From Aquidulcibacter paucihalophilus (GTDB lineage: Bacteria; Pseudomonadota; Alphaproteobacteria; Caulobacterales; Aquidulcibacteraceae), in assembly GCF_002105465.1 (NCBI RefSeq), contig NZ_NCSQ01000172.1:1-47004 (forward strand): 47,004 nt of DNA, in the 5' to 3' direction. The notes below the pieces were generated by a model, which saw only the letters and a program-made list of their open reading frames with translations, did no database searches and had not been told where the DNA came from. Shown one piece after another: positions 16,639 to 25,097 of the stretch; position 1 is the first letter of the stretch; each line of letters starts with the position of its first letter. A program made the translations under genes and the position numbers.

Positions 16639-17265
16639 GTGGATACAGATGAAAACAAGACCTTTTCGAGCATTTACCTCTTCGTAATTGACCAGCCAGA
16701 GGATGGATTTGCTGCCTATAGCGATATCTATCTGCGCAAAAATGCTACGATCGCAGATGCCCTGAAAGCAGTAACCTCCGACGTTTCAAGTTGGGACCGT
16801 TACCCCGACTCTGAAAAACTGGACGGACTTGATATGAAGTTCAAAGGTAACGGGGAAACCTTGGTCTTTGTAAAATTGCCGGACCGACTACAAGGTAACC
16901 AATTAACCTCGTTTCGTGCTGCCGCTCTAAAAGATCTTTTGGAAATTGCGCGTCCGGGGTTAGATAGCATAATTCAAAATGCTGGTCGCCACCAAGATCA
17001 ACATGGGGATTATACCATATGCTCATTTACGTTGGATCTTACGGGCATAAAAGCAAATATCCGCAGCGCCAAGCTCGGCAATGATTGCATTAGTTTTCCG
17101 GTAATGTTTGATTTCGTTGATTCAAACGATGGCATATCGCCAGTGTTTAAGGTTCCCGAACCGCATTCTAGCAACGTTTCTGGAACAAAAGATGTTATAG
17201 GCATCTTCACTCATGGAGGGATTCATCCTCCACGCGCTGCAAGTTCCATTCTGGTTGAGCTTTAA
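16639..17265 (+). CDS. Unknown 208-residue protein between TIR and TPR-SLOG genes
   Basis: The gene begins with GTG 3 bp after the TIR stop, with a strong AGGAG 7 bp upstream lying inside the TIR 3' end. The product alternates strands and short helices, has no membrane segment or signal peptide, and matches no family I know. Its fixed place between a TIR gene and a TPR-SLOG gene suggests a part in the same system, perhaps as sensor, inhibitor or adaptor; that is inference only. Confidence 0.7.
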   Translation: MDTDENKTFSSIYLFVIDQPEDGFAAYSDIYLRKNATIADALKAVTSDVSSWDRYPDSEKLDGLDMKFKGNGETLVFVKLPDRLQGNQLTSFRAAALKDLLEIARPGLDSIIQNAGRHQDQHGDYTICSFTLDLTGIKANIRSAKLGNDCISFPVMFDFVDSNDGISPVFKVPEPHSSNVSGTKDVIGIFTHGGIHPPRAASSILVEL

Positions 17266-17281
17266 TAGGAAGCAGCCGTTG

Positions 17282-18781
17282 GTGACCGGACTCAAAAGTT
17301 ATATCCTTCGCCTTGCCCGATCAGGTTCTCTTGATCGGGCTTGGTCGCTGATGGAGCAGCATGGTCTGCTTGATTCCACGATAGATAGCCGTGCACTTAC
17401 CCTTCAAGCAAGGCTTGTAAAAGATCGAGCTAAGCGCTTGGCTGAGGACGAACGCGTGCATCTCTTCTCCTTGTCTGCGGATCTTTATTGCAAAGCAGCA
17501 GCACTTGAACGTTCAAGCTACCCACTCATCAATGCGGCAAGTTTGAGGTTGCTTGCTAACCAACGCTCCGGATCTGCGGACTTGGCACAAGAGGTGCTAA
17601 ACTTACTTGATGCTGATCCAAACGAGGGTGAAACACCCTATTGGCGCGAGGCTACCCGAGCGGAGGCTCTCCTCCTACTGGGCAGGGAAGCTGAAGCTCG
17701 TGCAGCGTTGAAGCTAGCTGTGACGACACACCCGGAAGCCTGGGAGGATCAGGCCGCGACTATTGGCCAATTTGGTCTAATTCAATCTCACTTAAAACAA
17801 GATATCAGCTGGCTCGATGATTTTCGACCGCCACCAAGTGTCCACTTCAGTGGCATTGTTGGAATGGCATTTGACGGTGGGAATGTTAAGGAATCCATTA
17901 GGCAATTCCTAGCCTCAGAGCGCCCCGGGTTTGTCTATGGTGCTTTAGCGGCTGGGGCCGATTTGTTGTTCGCGCATGAATTTCTTGAATACCGCAATTC
18001 GGCTTCTCCATTTGCGGAAATGCATGTTGTTCTGCCTTTGCCGGTGGACCAATTTCGTGAAACATCAGTTCGCGCATATGGGGAGAATTGGGTTCCATTG
18101 TTCGAATCTGCACTTGATCAAGCCACAAGTGTTACGATTGTTGGAACCGATGTGTCGCCCTTAAAACTGGCGATCGAACATGCCGATCAGGTCGCAATGG
18201 GTTGTACCGTACGCAATGCACAAGTATTTCAAAGCCAAGCGATTGGCTTAACGATCGTTGCCCCGGCAGAAGGGCTGAGGCCACAATTAGCCGCATGGCA
18301 GCAATCCGATCGAAGACTAGAGATCATTAATGGCAGCCGCGATCGAAAAATTCTGAGCCAGAATGAAGACCTATACAGCCGCCAAAAACTCATGGCGCTG
18401 GTATGGTTCAGTAATGCAAGCCTGACAAAGGTCTCGCCATATATAGACCCTGACCTGACATTAGTCTCAGAGGAATCCGGTTGCTGGCTAGCCTGTGACC
18501 AAGTTGTAAAAGCTGGAGATTTGGCAATACAACTGGCCGGCATCGATAAAGCTGCCCGCATTTCGATGCTTTATGCAATCTTCGACCCGATTGATCCGCC
18601 TAAAATGCTGCGTGATCGAGCCAAGGTGCTTGCAAACGCTTCAATGCCCGGGACTGTTGCTACAGATAGCAGCAGTGCCTTTGTTCTGACTTTGCAAAGA
18701 TGGAGCGGAGCAATCAACGAACTTGGGGAAATAGGAACCCAGTGGGGTGTTGAGCCTGTCTGGAGCTTGTCTAAGTTTTAG
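17282..18781 (+). CDS. TPR-SLOG (TRAFs-binding-domain type) protein
   Basis: From the GTG at 17282 (AGGAAG 9 bp upstream) the protein has 499 residues; an ATG at 17213 would overlap the previous gene by 53 bp and has no Shine-Dalgarno sequence. Residues 1-175 are TPR-like helices. From about 188 a Rossmann-like SLOG domain begins: HFSGIVGMAF, then VYGALAAGADLLFAHEFL, then MHVVLPLPVDQF, a pattern seen in proteins annotated as TRAFs-binding (DUF4071) or TPR-S. SLOG domains are predicted to bind or process nucleotide-derived ligands in conflict systems. With a TIR gene two places upstream, a sensor for a TIR-made nucleotide is a sensible hypothesis. The C-terminal 150 residues are unassigned. 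It meets the convergent Crp/Fnr gene tail to tail with a 4-bp overlap. Confidence 0.75.
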   Translation: MTGLKSYILRLARSGSLDRAWSLMEQHGLLDSTIDSRALTLQARLVKDRAKRLAEDERVHLFSLSADLYCKAAALERSSYPLINAASLRLLANQRSGSADLAQEVLNLLDADPNEGETPYWREATRAEALLLLGREAEARAALKLAVTTHPEAWEDQAATIGQFGLIQSHLKQDISWLDDFRPPPSVHFSGIVGMAFDGGNVKESIRQFLASERPGFVYGALAAGADLLFAHEFLEYRNSASPFAEMHVVLPLPVDQFRETSVRAYGENWVPLFESALDQATSVTIVGTDVSPLKLAIEHADQVAMGCTVRNAQVFQSQAIGLTIVAPAEGLRPQLAAWQQSDRRLEIINGSRDRKILSQNEDLYSRQKLMALVWFSNASLTKVSPYIDPDLTLVSEESGCWLACDQVVKAGDLAIQLAGIDKAARISMLYAIFDPIDPPKMLRDRAKVLANASMPGTVATDSSSAFVLTLQRWSGAINELGEIGTQWGVEPVWSLSKF

Positions 18782-19431
18782 ACAACCAAGTCCTCCAATA
18801 ATGATCGAGAGTTTATCACAAGCTTTTGAGAGTCACGACTTACAATGCCACGACGAACAAGGGCATTGATCGCTCGTGATGCAGTTTCGCGAGTAGTCTG
18901 GGCCTTCAACCCCAAAGCAGCAACCACTGGCGGTGGCGAAATGGTGCTTCCATTTGCTGCTTCATTCAACAATTCAGCATAAACGCGCCCTATTGCGGTC
19001 AGTGTGACGCGCGCAGCCATTCGATCAAGCATTGCGTTGTATTGGCGGGCCAAGATTCTAGCCAGGCCACTACTAATTCTAACCTGTTCGTCTACTAGCA
19101 ACCGCAACTTGGCGGTAGATGCTTCTAAGACTGTTAGCTGGTTTTGCGCAATTATGTCTGAAACCACAATGCTTTCACTTAACAATGCGCCAAAGAGTTC
19201 CCCTGGGCCATGTGCTGCAAGCAGCTGAGTCTGGCCGTCACTTCCAATCACATGCATTTGCGCCAGCCCATCAAGTACGATCCAGGCTTTTGCACATGGA
19301 TCACCTTGGTGCATCAAAACACTCTTATGACGGTAAACAGCAAATGACATGGCGTCATTGAGCATTTCTGCCTCTGCCGCGCTGCATTCGAAGAATAATT
19401 CCAGCGCGGCCAATCTTTCGGTGCGCTCCAT
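18778..19431 (-). CDS. Crp/Fnr-family transcriptional regulator
   Basis: The 217-residue protein has an N-terminal cyclic-nucleotide-binding beta-barrel (about 10-120), with HQGDPCAKAWIVLDG and HGPGELFG as family landmarks, then a dimer helix and a C-terminal winged helix (about 150-215) with TTRETASRAINAL as recognition helix. No Fnr-type cysteine cluster is seen at the N-terminus. The phosphate-binding arginine of cAMP-binding Crp is not evident, so the ligand may differ or be absent. It is divergent from the secreted-protein gene at 19578 and convergent with the SLOG gene, so it is well placed to control the cluster. Confidence 0.88.
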   Translation of the reverse strand: MERTERLAALELFFECSAAEAEMLNDAMSFAVYRHKSVLMHQGDPCAKAWIVLDGLAQMHVIGSDGQTQLLAAHGPGELFGALLSESIVVSDIIAQNQLTVLEASTAKLRLLVDEQVRISSGLARILARQYNAMLDRMAARVTLTAIGRVYAELLNEAANGSTISPPPVVAALGLKAQTTRETASRAINALVRRGIVSRDSQKLVINSRSLLEDLVV

Positions 19432-19577
19432 ACTCAGACCTCGCAGCGAAAGATCAAAGATGCGTGATGGCGGTCACATGCTGCAAGCAACGCAGGATGG
19501 CAAGCTTGCCTCAGGCATTGACCATGCGGATGGGAAGATTTTCGATACATTCGTTAACATAATCTGGAGCAATAGAC
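19432..19577. promoter_or_regulatory. Divergent control region between crp-like gene and secreted-protein gene
   Basis: This 146-bp gap should hold promoters for both genes. No clear Crp/Fnr palindrome of the TTGAT-N4-ATCAA type was found by eye. TGGAG at 19564-19568 serves as ribosome site for the ATG at 19578. Confidence 0.35.
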
Positions 19578-20852
19578 ATGCGCAAATCAAATTTGCTAAC
19601 CGCTTTGTTGGCAACCTCAAACTTTGGATGGGCCGCACCGGCATATGCTGGTGAAGTAGTCCTTGAATATCGCATCCCAAAAGCAGCCGTTGGCTTTGCG
19701 GTCAGCCATATGATTACCAAGTGTCCCGACGATGCCGGTCGTGGGTTCGCTATGGATATCGTAACAGGTATTGTTCCGGTTTACGGCCCCGGCGAAACTG
19801 TAAAGGTTAACGCTTCAGGCTCACTTTTCGTCGATCGCCAAGTTGAACTTGAATTCCATCCGAACGGCACCCTTAAGAGCTTCAACGGTGGTTCAGAGGG
19901 GCAAGGGGGGCCACTTATTGTTGCTGCGATCAAGGTGGCTTCCGTCGCGGCGGCAGCTTCAACCGGTACAGGAATAGCCGCCGCTTCGGGAGCAGCGCCT
20001 ACTGCAGCTGCGACTGCCACTCAGGCTAATAACTGGGTGTGTCATAAATGGGTGAAGGATGCCCTGTCAGCCAAGGAAGCGGCTCAAGGAAGGCTCGACT
20101 CCCTAAAGCACAGTGTCGCCAACACGCGCCTTACCGAAGCGCTTGCCGCAGAGATTGGCAAGACCGAAGCATTGATTGCGGCGATTGATGCCCGGCTCAC
20201 GGTTGCAGGTGAGCCCGTAAAATGGGCTCCTTCATCGACAAGCCTAAGCTACGCAGCGACTGCCGAATCTGGTGATCTAAGCGTCTGGTTCATCCCAGCC
20301 CCGACGTTCAATTTGGACAAAGCGCTACGGGAAGCCGGCTACGGTCAATTGACACAGTTTAGCGTCACTGGTTCGGGCGGCCTGAAGGCACCACCTAAAG
20401 AGGTTTCAAAGAAACCGGCGCAGAGCCTTGTCTTTCGCCGTCTGGTGGCTGCCAACGTCGCGATAGAGCCGGCCGCAGCTTTCGACGCGGGGACCAAACT
20501 AGATGCCATCGAAACGGCCTTGGCCCAACAGCGTTATGAGGCCACAAAGCAAACGCTAGCAGTGATGATACCGCAATTGGGACAGTTAGTCGAAGTCCCT
20601 TTCGGCAACAGTGGATTATTTGGTACACGCGCAGTAAGCGCCAGCTTTAGCGAAGCAGGTGCTCTTAGCTCAATTGGATACACCAATAAGGGCGGTGCTC
20701 AAGCGCTCGCTGATGTCACCAGTGCGGTGGCTGACGGAGCCGTGGAGTTGCGCAGCGCAAGGCTCAACGCAATCAACCGCGAGATCGATCTGCGCACCCA
20801 AGAGAAGGCCCTTCGAGAGCTGATCATCGCCGAAGTGAAAAAGGACGAATAG
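19578..20852 (+). CDS. Secreted protein of unknown function
   Basis: The 424-residue product has a clear signal peptide (MRKSNLL, hydrophobic core, cleavage after AYA at about residue 24). The mature part contains an Ala/Thr-rich, possibly membrane-interacting stretch (about 112-155) and an alpha-helical segment rich in Lys, Glu and Ala, and ends in a charged helix. No enzyme motif was recognised. It is the first gene of a rightward group that continues with the subtilase after 147 bp. The pairing of an exported protein with an intracellular protease is unexplained. Confidence 0.75.
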   Translation: MRKSNLLTALLATSNFGWAAPAYAGEVVLEYRIPKAAVGFAVSHMITKCPDDAGRGFAMDIVTGIVPVYGPGETVKVNASGSLFVDRQVELEFHPNGTLKSFNGGSEGQGGPLIVAAIKVASVAAAASTGTGIAAASGAAPTAAATATQANNWVCHKWVKDALSAKEAAQGRLDSLKHSVANTRLTEALAAEIGKTEALIAAIDARLTVAGEPVKWAPSSTSLSYAATAESGDLSVWFIPAPTFNLDKALREAGYGQLTQFSVTGSGGLKAPPKEVSKKPAQSLVFRRLVAANVAIEPAAAFDAGTKLDAIETALAQQRYEATKQTLAVMIPQLGQLVEVPFGNSGLFGTRAVSASFSEAGALSSIGYTNKGGAQALADVTSAVADGAVELRSARLNAINREIDLRTQEKALRELIIAEVKKDE

Positions 20853-20999
20853 GCGCTCAACCAATGAGTTGCGCTGCTTCGCTACCCCTCCGACGGAATA
20901 TGTGACGTGGCGAACCACCTCAATGCGGTCAATTCCAACGCTTCGTTGGCAGCACAAACCCGCATGTCTTTCAAATCTCAACTGAACAAGGAGTGAAAA

Positions 21000-22298
21000 A
21001 TGGACGAAGAATTGATGCGCATAATTCATCAGGATGGCTATGCTCAAGTTTTAGTTGAACTGGCAGTTAATGTTGGCATGACCAAGGCCGCCGCCGCGGA
21101 AATGCAAACGAGCATGGCAGATATGTTCCTCGATCCGTCTGTCACCGGCGGGCGCCCGCCAGGCACTGTGCTGACTTCCGAGTTGGCGGATGGCCTGTCT
21201 TTTCATGCTAAGGTGGGCCTAAAACATATCGCAAACGCCGAGCAATTGGTGGGGCCGCCAAGAGTAAGGATATTCCCCAATCTCGGGCTAGCTCTTGGAT
21301 ACGTAGACGCAGCCGGGTTGGCAGGATTGGGGCAAGCTGCCTCTGTCGGCCGAGTCTTCCGAGCGGAAATGCCGAACTTGATCCGCCCGGTCCGCGCGCG
21401 CGCAGATGTAGCGCCGAACGGTATCAGTTGGGGTGTGCAGCGAATTGGCGCGCCGGCGCTTTGGGCAATGGGATTTCGTGGGCAGGGGGTCCTGGTCGGC
21501 CATGTCGATACTGGCGTGGATGGTCGCCACCCTGCGCTGCAGGGGGCCATCCAACACTTCGTTGAGTTCGACCTCAATGGCGAAGAAATGCCAGAGAAGG
21601 AGGCATGGGACTCCGACGATCATGGAACACATACAGCTGGAACCATAGCTGGCCGCCAAGGAACATTTGGAGCCTTCGGCGTTGCTCCGGAAGCGAAAAT
21701 TGCCAGTGCGATGGTAATTGAAGGCGGCAACGTACTCGACCGTATTCTTGGTGGAATCGAATGGAGCGTAGACAAAGGAGCACAAATCGTAAGCGCTTCA
21801 TTGGGCTTGCCAGGGCAAAGCCAAGTCTTCCAACCTCTTATCAACGCTCTGCGTCGCCGTAACGTTTTGCCAGTGTTCGCTGTCGGAAATGAAGGCCCAG
21901 GAACCAGCCGCTATCCTGGAAACTATTCGAATCTCTTGTCAGTCGGAGCCAGCGATTCCGGGGACAATGTGGCGGGATTCTCCGGCAGCCAACGATTCCT
22001 TAATCCTCCACGCATGGTTCCTGATATTGTTGCGCCAGGCGCAAACATCATCTCCTGTATTCCAGGCGGGAACTATGCAAGGCTGGACGGAACATCAATG
22101 GCAACGCCACACATCGCTGGGCTGGCCGCGCTGCTGCTATCGGCGGTACCGGGCGCATCAGCCAATGATTTGGAAGCGGCCATCCAAGACGCGGCCCAGC
22201 TTGTCGGCGGAATGAGCCCACAGCGGGCAAATAGGGGAATTCCAGATGGCTCTCGTGCGCTAGCACTGCTCCAACAACGATTGGACTTGGCTCCATGA
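21000..22298 (+). CDS. Subtilisin-like serine peptidase (S8) without signal peptide
   Basis: The 432-residue protein carries the full S8 catalytic set: Asp170 in HVDTGVDG, His208 in DDHGTHTAG, oxyanion Asn297 in VGNEGPG, and Ser366 in DGTSMATPH. Residues 1-140 look like a long propeptide of the I9 type (strand VLVELAV, and ALGYVDAAGLAGL near 98-110). There is no signal peptide or membrane helix, so it is predicted to stay in the cytoplasm, which is unusual for a subtilase with a propeptide but fits a regulated effector protease. AAGGAG 8 bp before the ATG supports the start. It is followed after 23 bp by a small gene that may be a partner. Confidence 0.9.
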   Translation: MDEELMRIIHQDGYAQVLVELAVNVGMTKAAAAEMQTSMADMFLDPSVTGGRPPGTVLTSELADGLSFHAKVGLKHIANAEQLVGPPRVRIFPNLGLALGYVDAAGLAGLGQAASVGRVFRAEMPNLIRPVRARADVAPNGISWGVQRIGAPALWAMGFRGQGVLVGHVDTGVDGRHPALQGAIQHFVEFDLNGEEMPEKEAWDSDDHGTHTAGTIAGRQGTFGAFGVAPEAKIASAMVIEGGNVLDRILGGIEWSVDKGAQIVSASLGLPGQSQVFQPLINALRRRNVLPVFAVGNEGPGTSRYPGNYSNLLSVGASDSGDNVAGFSGSQRFLNPPRMVPDIVAPGANIISCIPGGNYARLDGTSMATPHIAGLAALLLSAVPGASANDLEAAIQDAAQLVGGMSPQRANRGIPDGSRALALLQQRLDLAP

Positions 22299-22321
22299 AG
22301 TCCTTTCGTTAGACTGCAGTC

Positions 22322-22678
22322 ATGGTCAAACATCCTAAGCTGGACGGAGAGATCGAAGCGGTGCTGAATCGGCTGGCATCTGGCTCGGAGCCGGGTCAGC
22401 CGGTTCCCGTTCAGATTTTCTTGGACCCAACTGTTGATGCCAATGGACTCTCAGAGTTTGTGCGTATGGCGCTGGAGTCTAGCGCTATACGCAATGGCTT
22501 TTCTGCAGAGATGATATCAGTCGGGAAGGCTCGTAAGCTGTCGCATTCAATTAGTGCAGTAGCTCCCGTAAAAGTGTTGCGAGAGCTTATGACAAAAGTA
22601 GGATTTACCGGCCTCTTGCCAGGAAACCTTGCAGCCGGAGAAGTGATGTTCAAACCAATCGACGAAAACCGCAAGTAA
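22322..22678 (+). CDS. Small protein downstream of the subtilase, possible propeptide-like partner
   Basis: The 118-residue protein has a strand-helix-strand-helix-strand pattern (VPVQIFL, then an Ala/Leu helix, GFSAEMISVG, then VKVLRELMTKVGFTGLL) that could form a ferredoxin-like fold as in I9 subtilase propeptides. That resemblance is by pattern only. The gene starts 23 bp after the subtilase stop. No good Shine-Dalgarno sequence is visible, so its translation may depend on the upstream gene. Function is unknown. Confidence 0.6.
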   Translation: MVKHPKLDGEIEAVLNRLASGSEPGQPVPVQIFLDPTVDANGLSEFVRMALESSAIRNGFSAEMISVGKARKLSHSISAVAPVKVLRELMTKVGFTGLLPGNLAAGEVMFKPIDENRK

Positions 22679-22711
22679 CGCAGTTGATGCTTTCGTTCGA
22701 TAATCAACATC

Positions 22712-22891
22712 TCATGAAATCAATTTCCCAACTGGTGACATCACAAGTTTGCCGTCGTTTCCAATGGAGTGGGAAACTGCTTCGGACTCGAACTCAATTT
22801 CCCCTCTTTTACTAATGTGAATACCGTAACTAGCCTCCATTTTGCTAAAGTAGCTTGTTTCTCTTTCTGGATTTGGCTTGTCACTGCTCAT
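22712..22891 (-). CDS. Small unknown protein (59 residues) with a strong ribosome site
   Basis: The frame begins MSSDKPNPERETSYFSKME and ends GKLVMSPVGKLIS. A GGAGGG lies 9 bp upstream of the ATG (complement of 22901-22906), one of the best ribosome sites in the window. The product is hydrophilic with alternating charged residues and shows no membrane segment. It is convergent with the small gene at 22322-22678, and a short GTTGAT/ATCAAC inverted repeat lies between them. No family was recognised. Confidence 0.55.
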   Translation of the reverse strand: MSSDKPNPERETSYFSKMEASYGIHISKRGEIEFESEAVSHSIGNDGKLVMSPVGKLIS

Positions 22892-23388
22892 AGCTTTAAA
22901 CCCTCCAATCGTAAGGCGCTTTACAGGTGCATTTAACTTTTACACTATTAAAGATAAGTCTTCAGCACAAGCGTTCATTACCAATTCTTCAACTTTTGGG
23001 AAGTTAGCGTTCTAACTAACTTCCGGAATGACTGATGTTGGGTTTACTGCTCAATTAAAGCCCTTTGCGCTTACAGGATCAATACAACGTCCACCAAAGA
23101 AGCCGTGAGCATAACCGGTTTGACCGAAAAGAGACCGCCTCATCTTCACTATTGGACAATTCAGTTCTAGGGTTAAAGGCTGAACACCAAGCCCCAATTT
23201 GCTAGATCGCGCGTTCTCCTTTTGATATCGATCGTGGGCTATTTTGAATGCCGCTGCCTGAGTGACTTGCAGTTACATCCCTGCGAGTTTGAACAGATAA
23301 AAATTGCGCTGCGCCAGAAATGGCCTTTCCTAAATTAGCTACTTCGACCATACTTGTGCCCTGGGCATGCCACCTTAGGGATGCCCAG
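22892..23388. other. Intergenic region between the conflict cluster and the conjugation genes
   Basis: This 497-bp stretch marks the change from the conflict cluster to the Trb operon. It should hold a promoter for the 59-residue gene. The only other plausible frame is 23202-23351 on the minus strand (49 codons), with AGGG 7 bp before its ATG; it follows the HTH gene and could be the last gene of the Trb operon, but support is weak. No attachment site or tRNA was recognised. Confidence 0.4.
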
Positions 23389-23880
23389 TTAGCCATCTTG
23401 TGTCCAAGTTGAAACCCGACGCCGCTTTGCAAGCCATTCCATCACTTCATCCTGGTGGTAGCCGACCGTTTGATTGGTCAATTTGTAAAATGGCGGGCCT
23501 TTTCCAGAGCAACGTAGCTTTGCCAGGGTAGACATGGTCAGGCCCAGGAGTTCTGCGAGTTCCGGCGCTCGCAACAACGCCCTTGCGTCGAGATCGCCTA
23601 ACGCGCGTCCATGATGTACGATCTCGCGTCTATGCGCCGAAGGCCGTCCTGGACGGCGAGGCGACTTCGATTCTTCGGGCGCAATTAGGTCATTGGCGGG
23701 CACGCTTCGGCTCGCTGCGTTGATCTGCGCAATGGGCTCTAAGTTTGCTGGCTTCACAATGAGGCTGGGCGGCAGTTCATTAATCACGACCGTGTTCTGT
23801 GATGGCGGCTCAGGTGCCTGCCAATCGCCAAACATATCAAGTTGGCCAGCAAGGCTTGCATCGGGCTTTCGTTTTGCCAT
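23389..23880 (-). CDS. Helix-turn-helix DNA-binding protein, last gene of the Trb operon
   Basis: The 163-residue protein has a disordered, Pro-rich N-terminal half with a basic stretch (PRRPGRPSAHRRE, about 73-85) resembling an AT-hook, and a C-terminal AlpA/MerR-like helix-turn-helix (about 105-155: ELAELLGLTMSTLAKLR, then GYHQDEVMEWL). It may act as a transcription regulator or accessory DNA-binding protein of the element. It lies 3 bp after the transglycosylase gene. Confidence 0.72.
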   Translation of the reverse strand: MAKRKPDASLAGQLDMFGDWQAPEPPSQNTVVINELPPSLIVKPANLEPIAQINAASRSVPANDLIAPEESKSPRRPGRPSAHRREIVHHGRALGDLDARALLRAPELAELLGLTMSTLAKLRCSGKGPPFYKLTNQTVGYHQDEVMEWLAKRRRVSTWTQDG

Positions 23881-23883
23881 GGT

Positions 23884-24597
23884 TTATCTCCCGTTGCCCG
23901 CACGACATTGCCTTCGATTGCGGATCCCGCGTCCTGCTGTCAGGGCGAGATAGCAATCTATGCCGTCGCGGACATAGTTTTGGGTTTCGTTGATATCGGG
24001 GACCCGGCCCAAACGGGCCACACGATTTGGACCCGAATTATAGGCGGCCAGCGCCAATCTTATGTCGCTGAACCGGCCGATCTGGATGGCAAGGTAACGA
24101 GCGCCTGCGCGCAGGTTTTCTTCGCTATCAAAAGCATCGCGCACGCCAAGCTCCGCGGCAGTTTCTGGCATCAATTGTGTCAGCCCTTGTGCTCCGACCG
24201 GACTTATGGCGCGGCTATCGTAGGCGCTTTCAATGATGACGAGCGCATGAAGGAGCTTCGGATCCAAACCTGTCTCGTTTGCGATCCGCGTAATCAGTCG
24301 ATCAAGAGGCTGGTTGGACGGCAAAAGTCGTATATCTCTATAATCATCAGTAGACGGATTATTCGGGGAATTTGTTTTCCTTGGAGGGTGCGAGTAACCG
24401 GCAGCCGGCGGCACTGGAGCGGTGCCTGGATCTGTCGGGTCAACCAATCGCTGCCGATTTTCCAGACCCGAACTCGCAAAAAGAGTTCCCCCAGATGTTG
24501 CCCAATCGACTGGCTCGGCCAGCGCAAAGCTTGGTGTCAGCGTAGCGAGAGCCAGGCTCCCGGCCAGAATAAGCGGGACAAAGAAGCGGACTACCAT
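23884..24597 (-). CDS. Lytic transglycosylase (SLT domain) of the conjugation system
   Basis: The 237-residue protein has an N-terminal signal peptide (about 1-27) and a C-terminal SLT domain: catalytic Glu in ALVIIESAYDS, then GAQGLTQLMPETA and LALAAYNSGPNRV, all diagnostic of soluble lytic transglycosylases. It is expected to open peptidoglycan in the periplasm so the secretion channel can be built. It overlaps the TraF gene by 7 bp and is part of the same leftward operon. Confidence 0.9.
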   Translation of the reverse strand: MVVRFFVPLILAGSLALATLTPSFALAEPVDWATSGGTLFASSGLENRQRLVDPTDPGTAPVPPAAGYSHPPRKTNSPNNPSTDDYRDIRLLPSNQPLDRLITRIANETGLDPKLLHALVIIESAYDSRAISPVGAQGLTQLMPETAAELGVRDAFDSEENLRAGARYLAIQIGRFSDIRLALAAYNSGPNRVARLGRVPDINETQNYVRDGIDCYLALTAGRGIRNRRQCRAGNGR

Positions 24598-25097
24598 GTG
24601 ATAGCCGCCCGATAGATGCCAGCCAATTCACTCCGCGAGACTGGACCAATATAACGACTGTCAAAGCTTGCTGGATGGTCGCCAAGTATAAAGACCTCGC
24701 TGGTGGATAAGGTGCGGCAGCCATTCCAGGCCTGAAGAAGATTGCCTTGCCGATCAGAACGAGCAGCAGCCAAGGTTCTTTTGTTGATTGTAACTACCCT
24801 GTTGTGCCGACAAACAAGATCGCCGGAGAGCCCCGCCACCCGCTTGATCAGCATCGTATCTTTTGGATAGCCAAGCTTATTGCCCAGATAATTCCGGGCT
24901 GCGCTATTCATTGGCATCGCGATGATGTCACCACTTTTGAGATCAGCGACGTCGCCCACACGCAAATAGGCACCTTCGGCCATCGAGGGGGTCTCGTTTA
25001 GGATCACGGGCGGTTTCGTCTTGAGCTGGGGCGAAGCTGCGTTCGCAACAAACAAGCTTTGGACGAGCACAATCATAAGGAGAGGACTTGTGTTCAT
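24591..25097 (-). CDS. traF: Conjugative transfer signal peptidase TraF (S26)
   Basis: The 168-residue protein has an N-terminal hydrophobic segment, a serine motif NETPSMAEGAY that replaces the usual TxSxPxG form, and a downstream lysine in MLIKRVAGL as the catalytic base. The ending VFILGDHPASFDSRYIGPV is typical of TraF. In RP4-like systems TraF matures and cyclises the TrbC pilin. It overlaps trbI by 4 bp. Confidence 0.88.
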   Translation of the reverse strand: MNTSPLLMIVLVQSLFVANAASPQLKTKPPVILNETPSMAEGAYLRVGDVADLKSGDIIAMPMNSAARNYLGNKLGYPKDTMLIKRVAGLSGDLVCRHNRVVTINKRTLAAARSDRQGNLLQAWNGCRTLSTSEVFILGDHPASFDSRYIGPVSRSELAGIYRAAITW

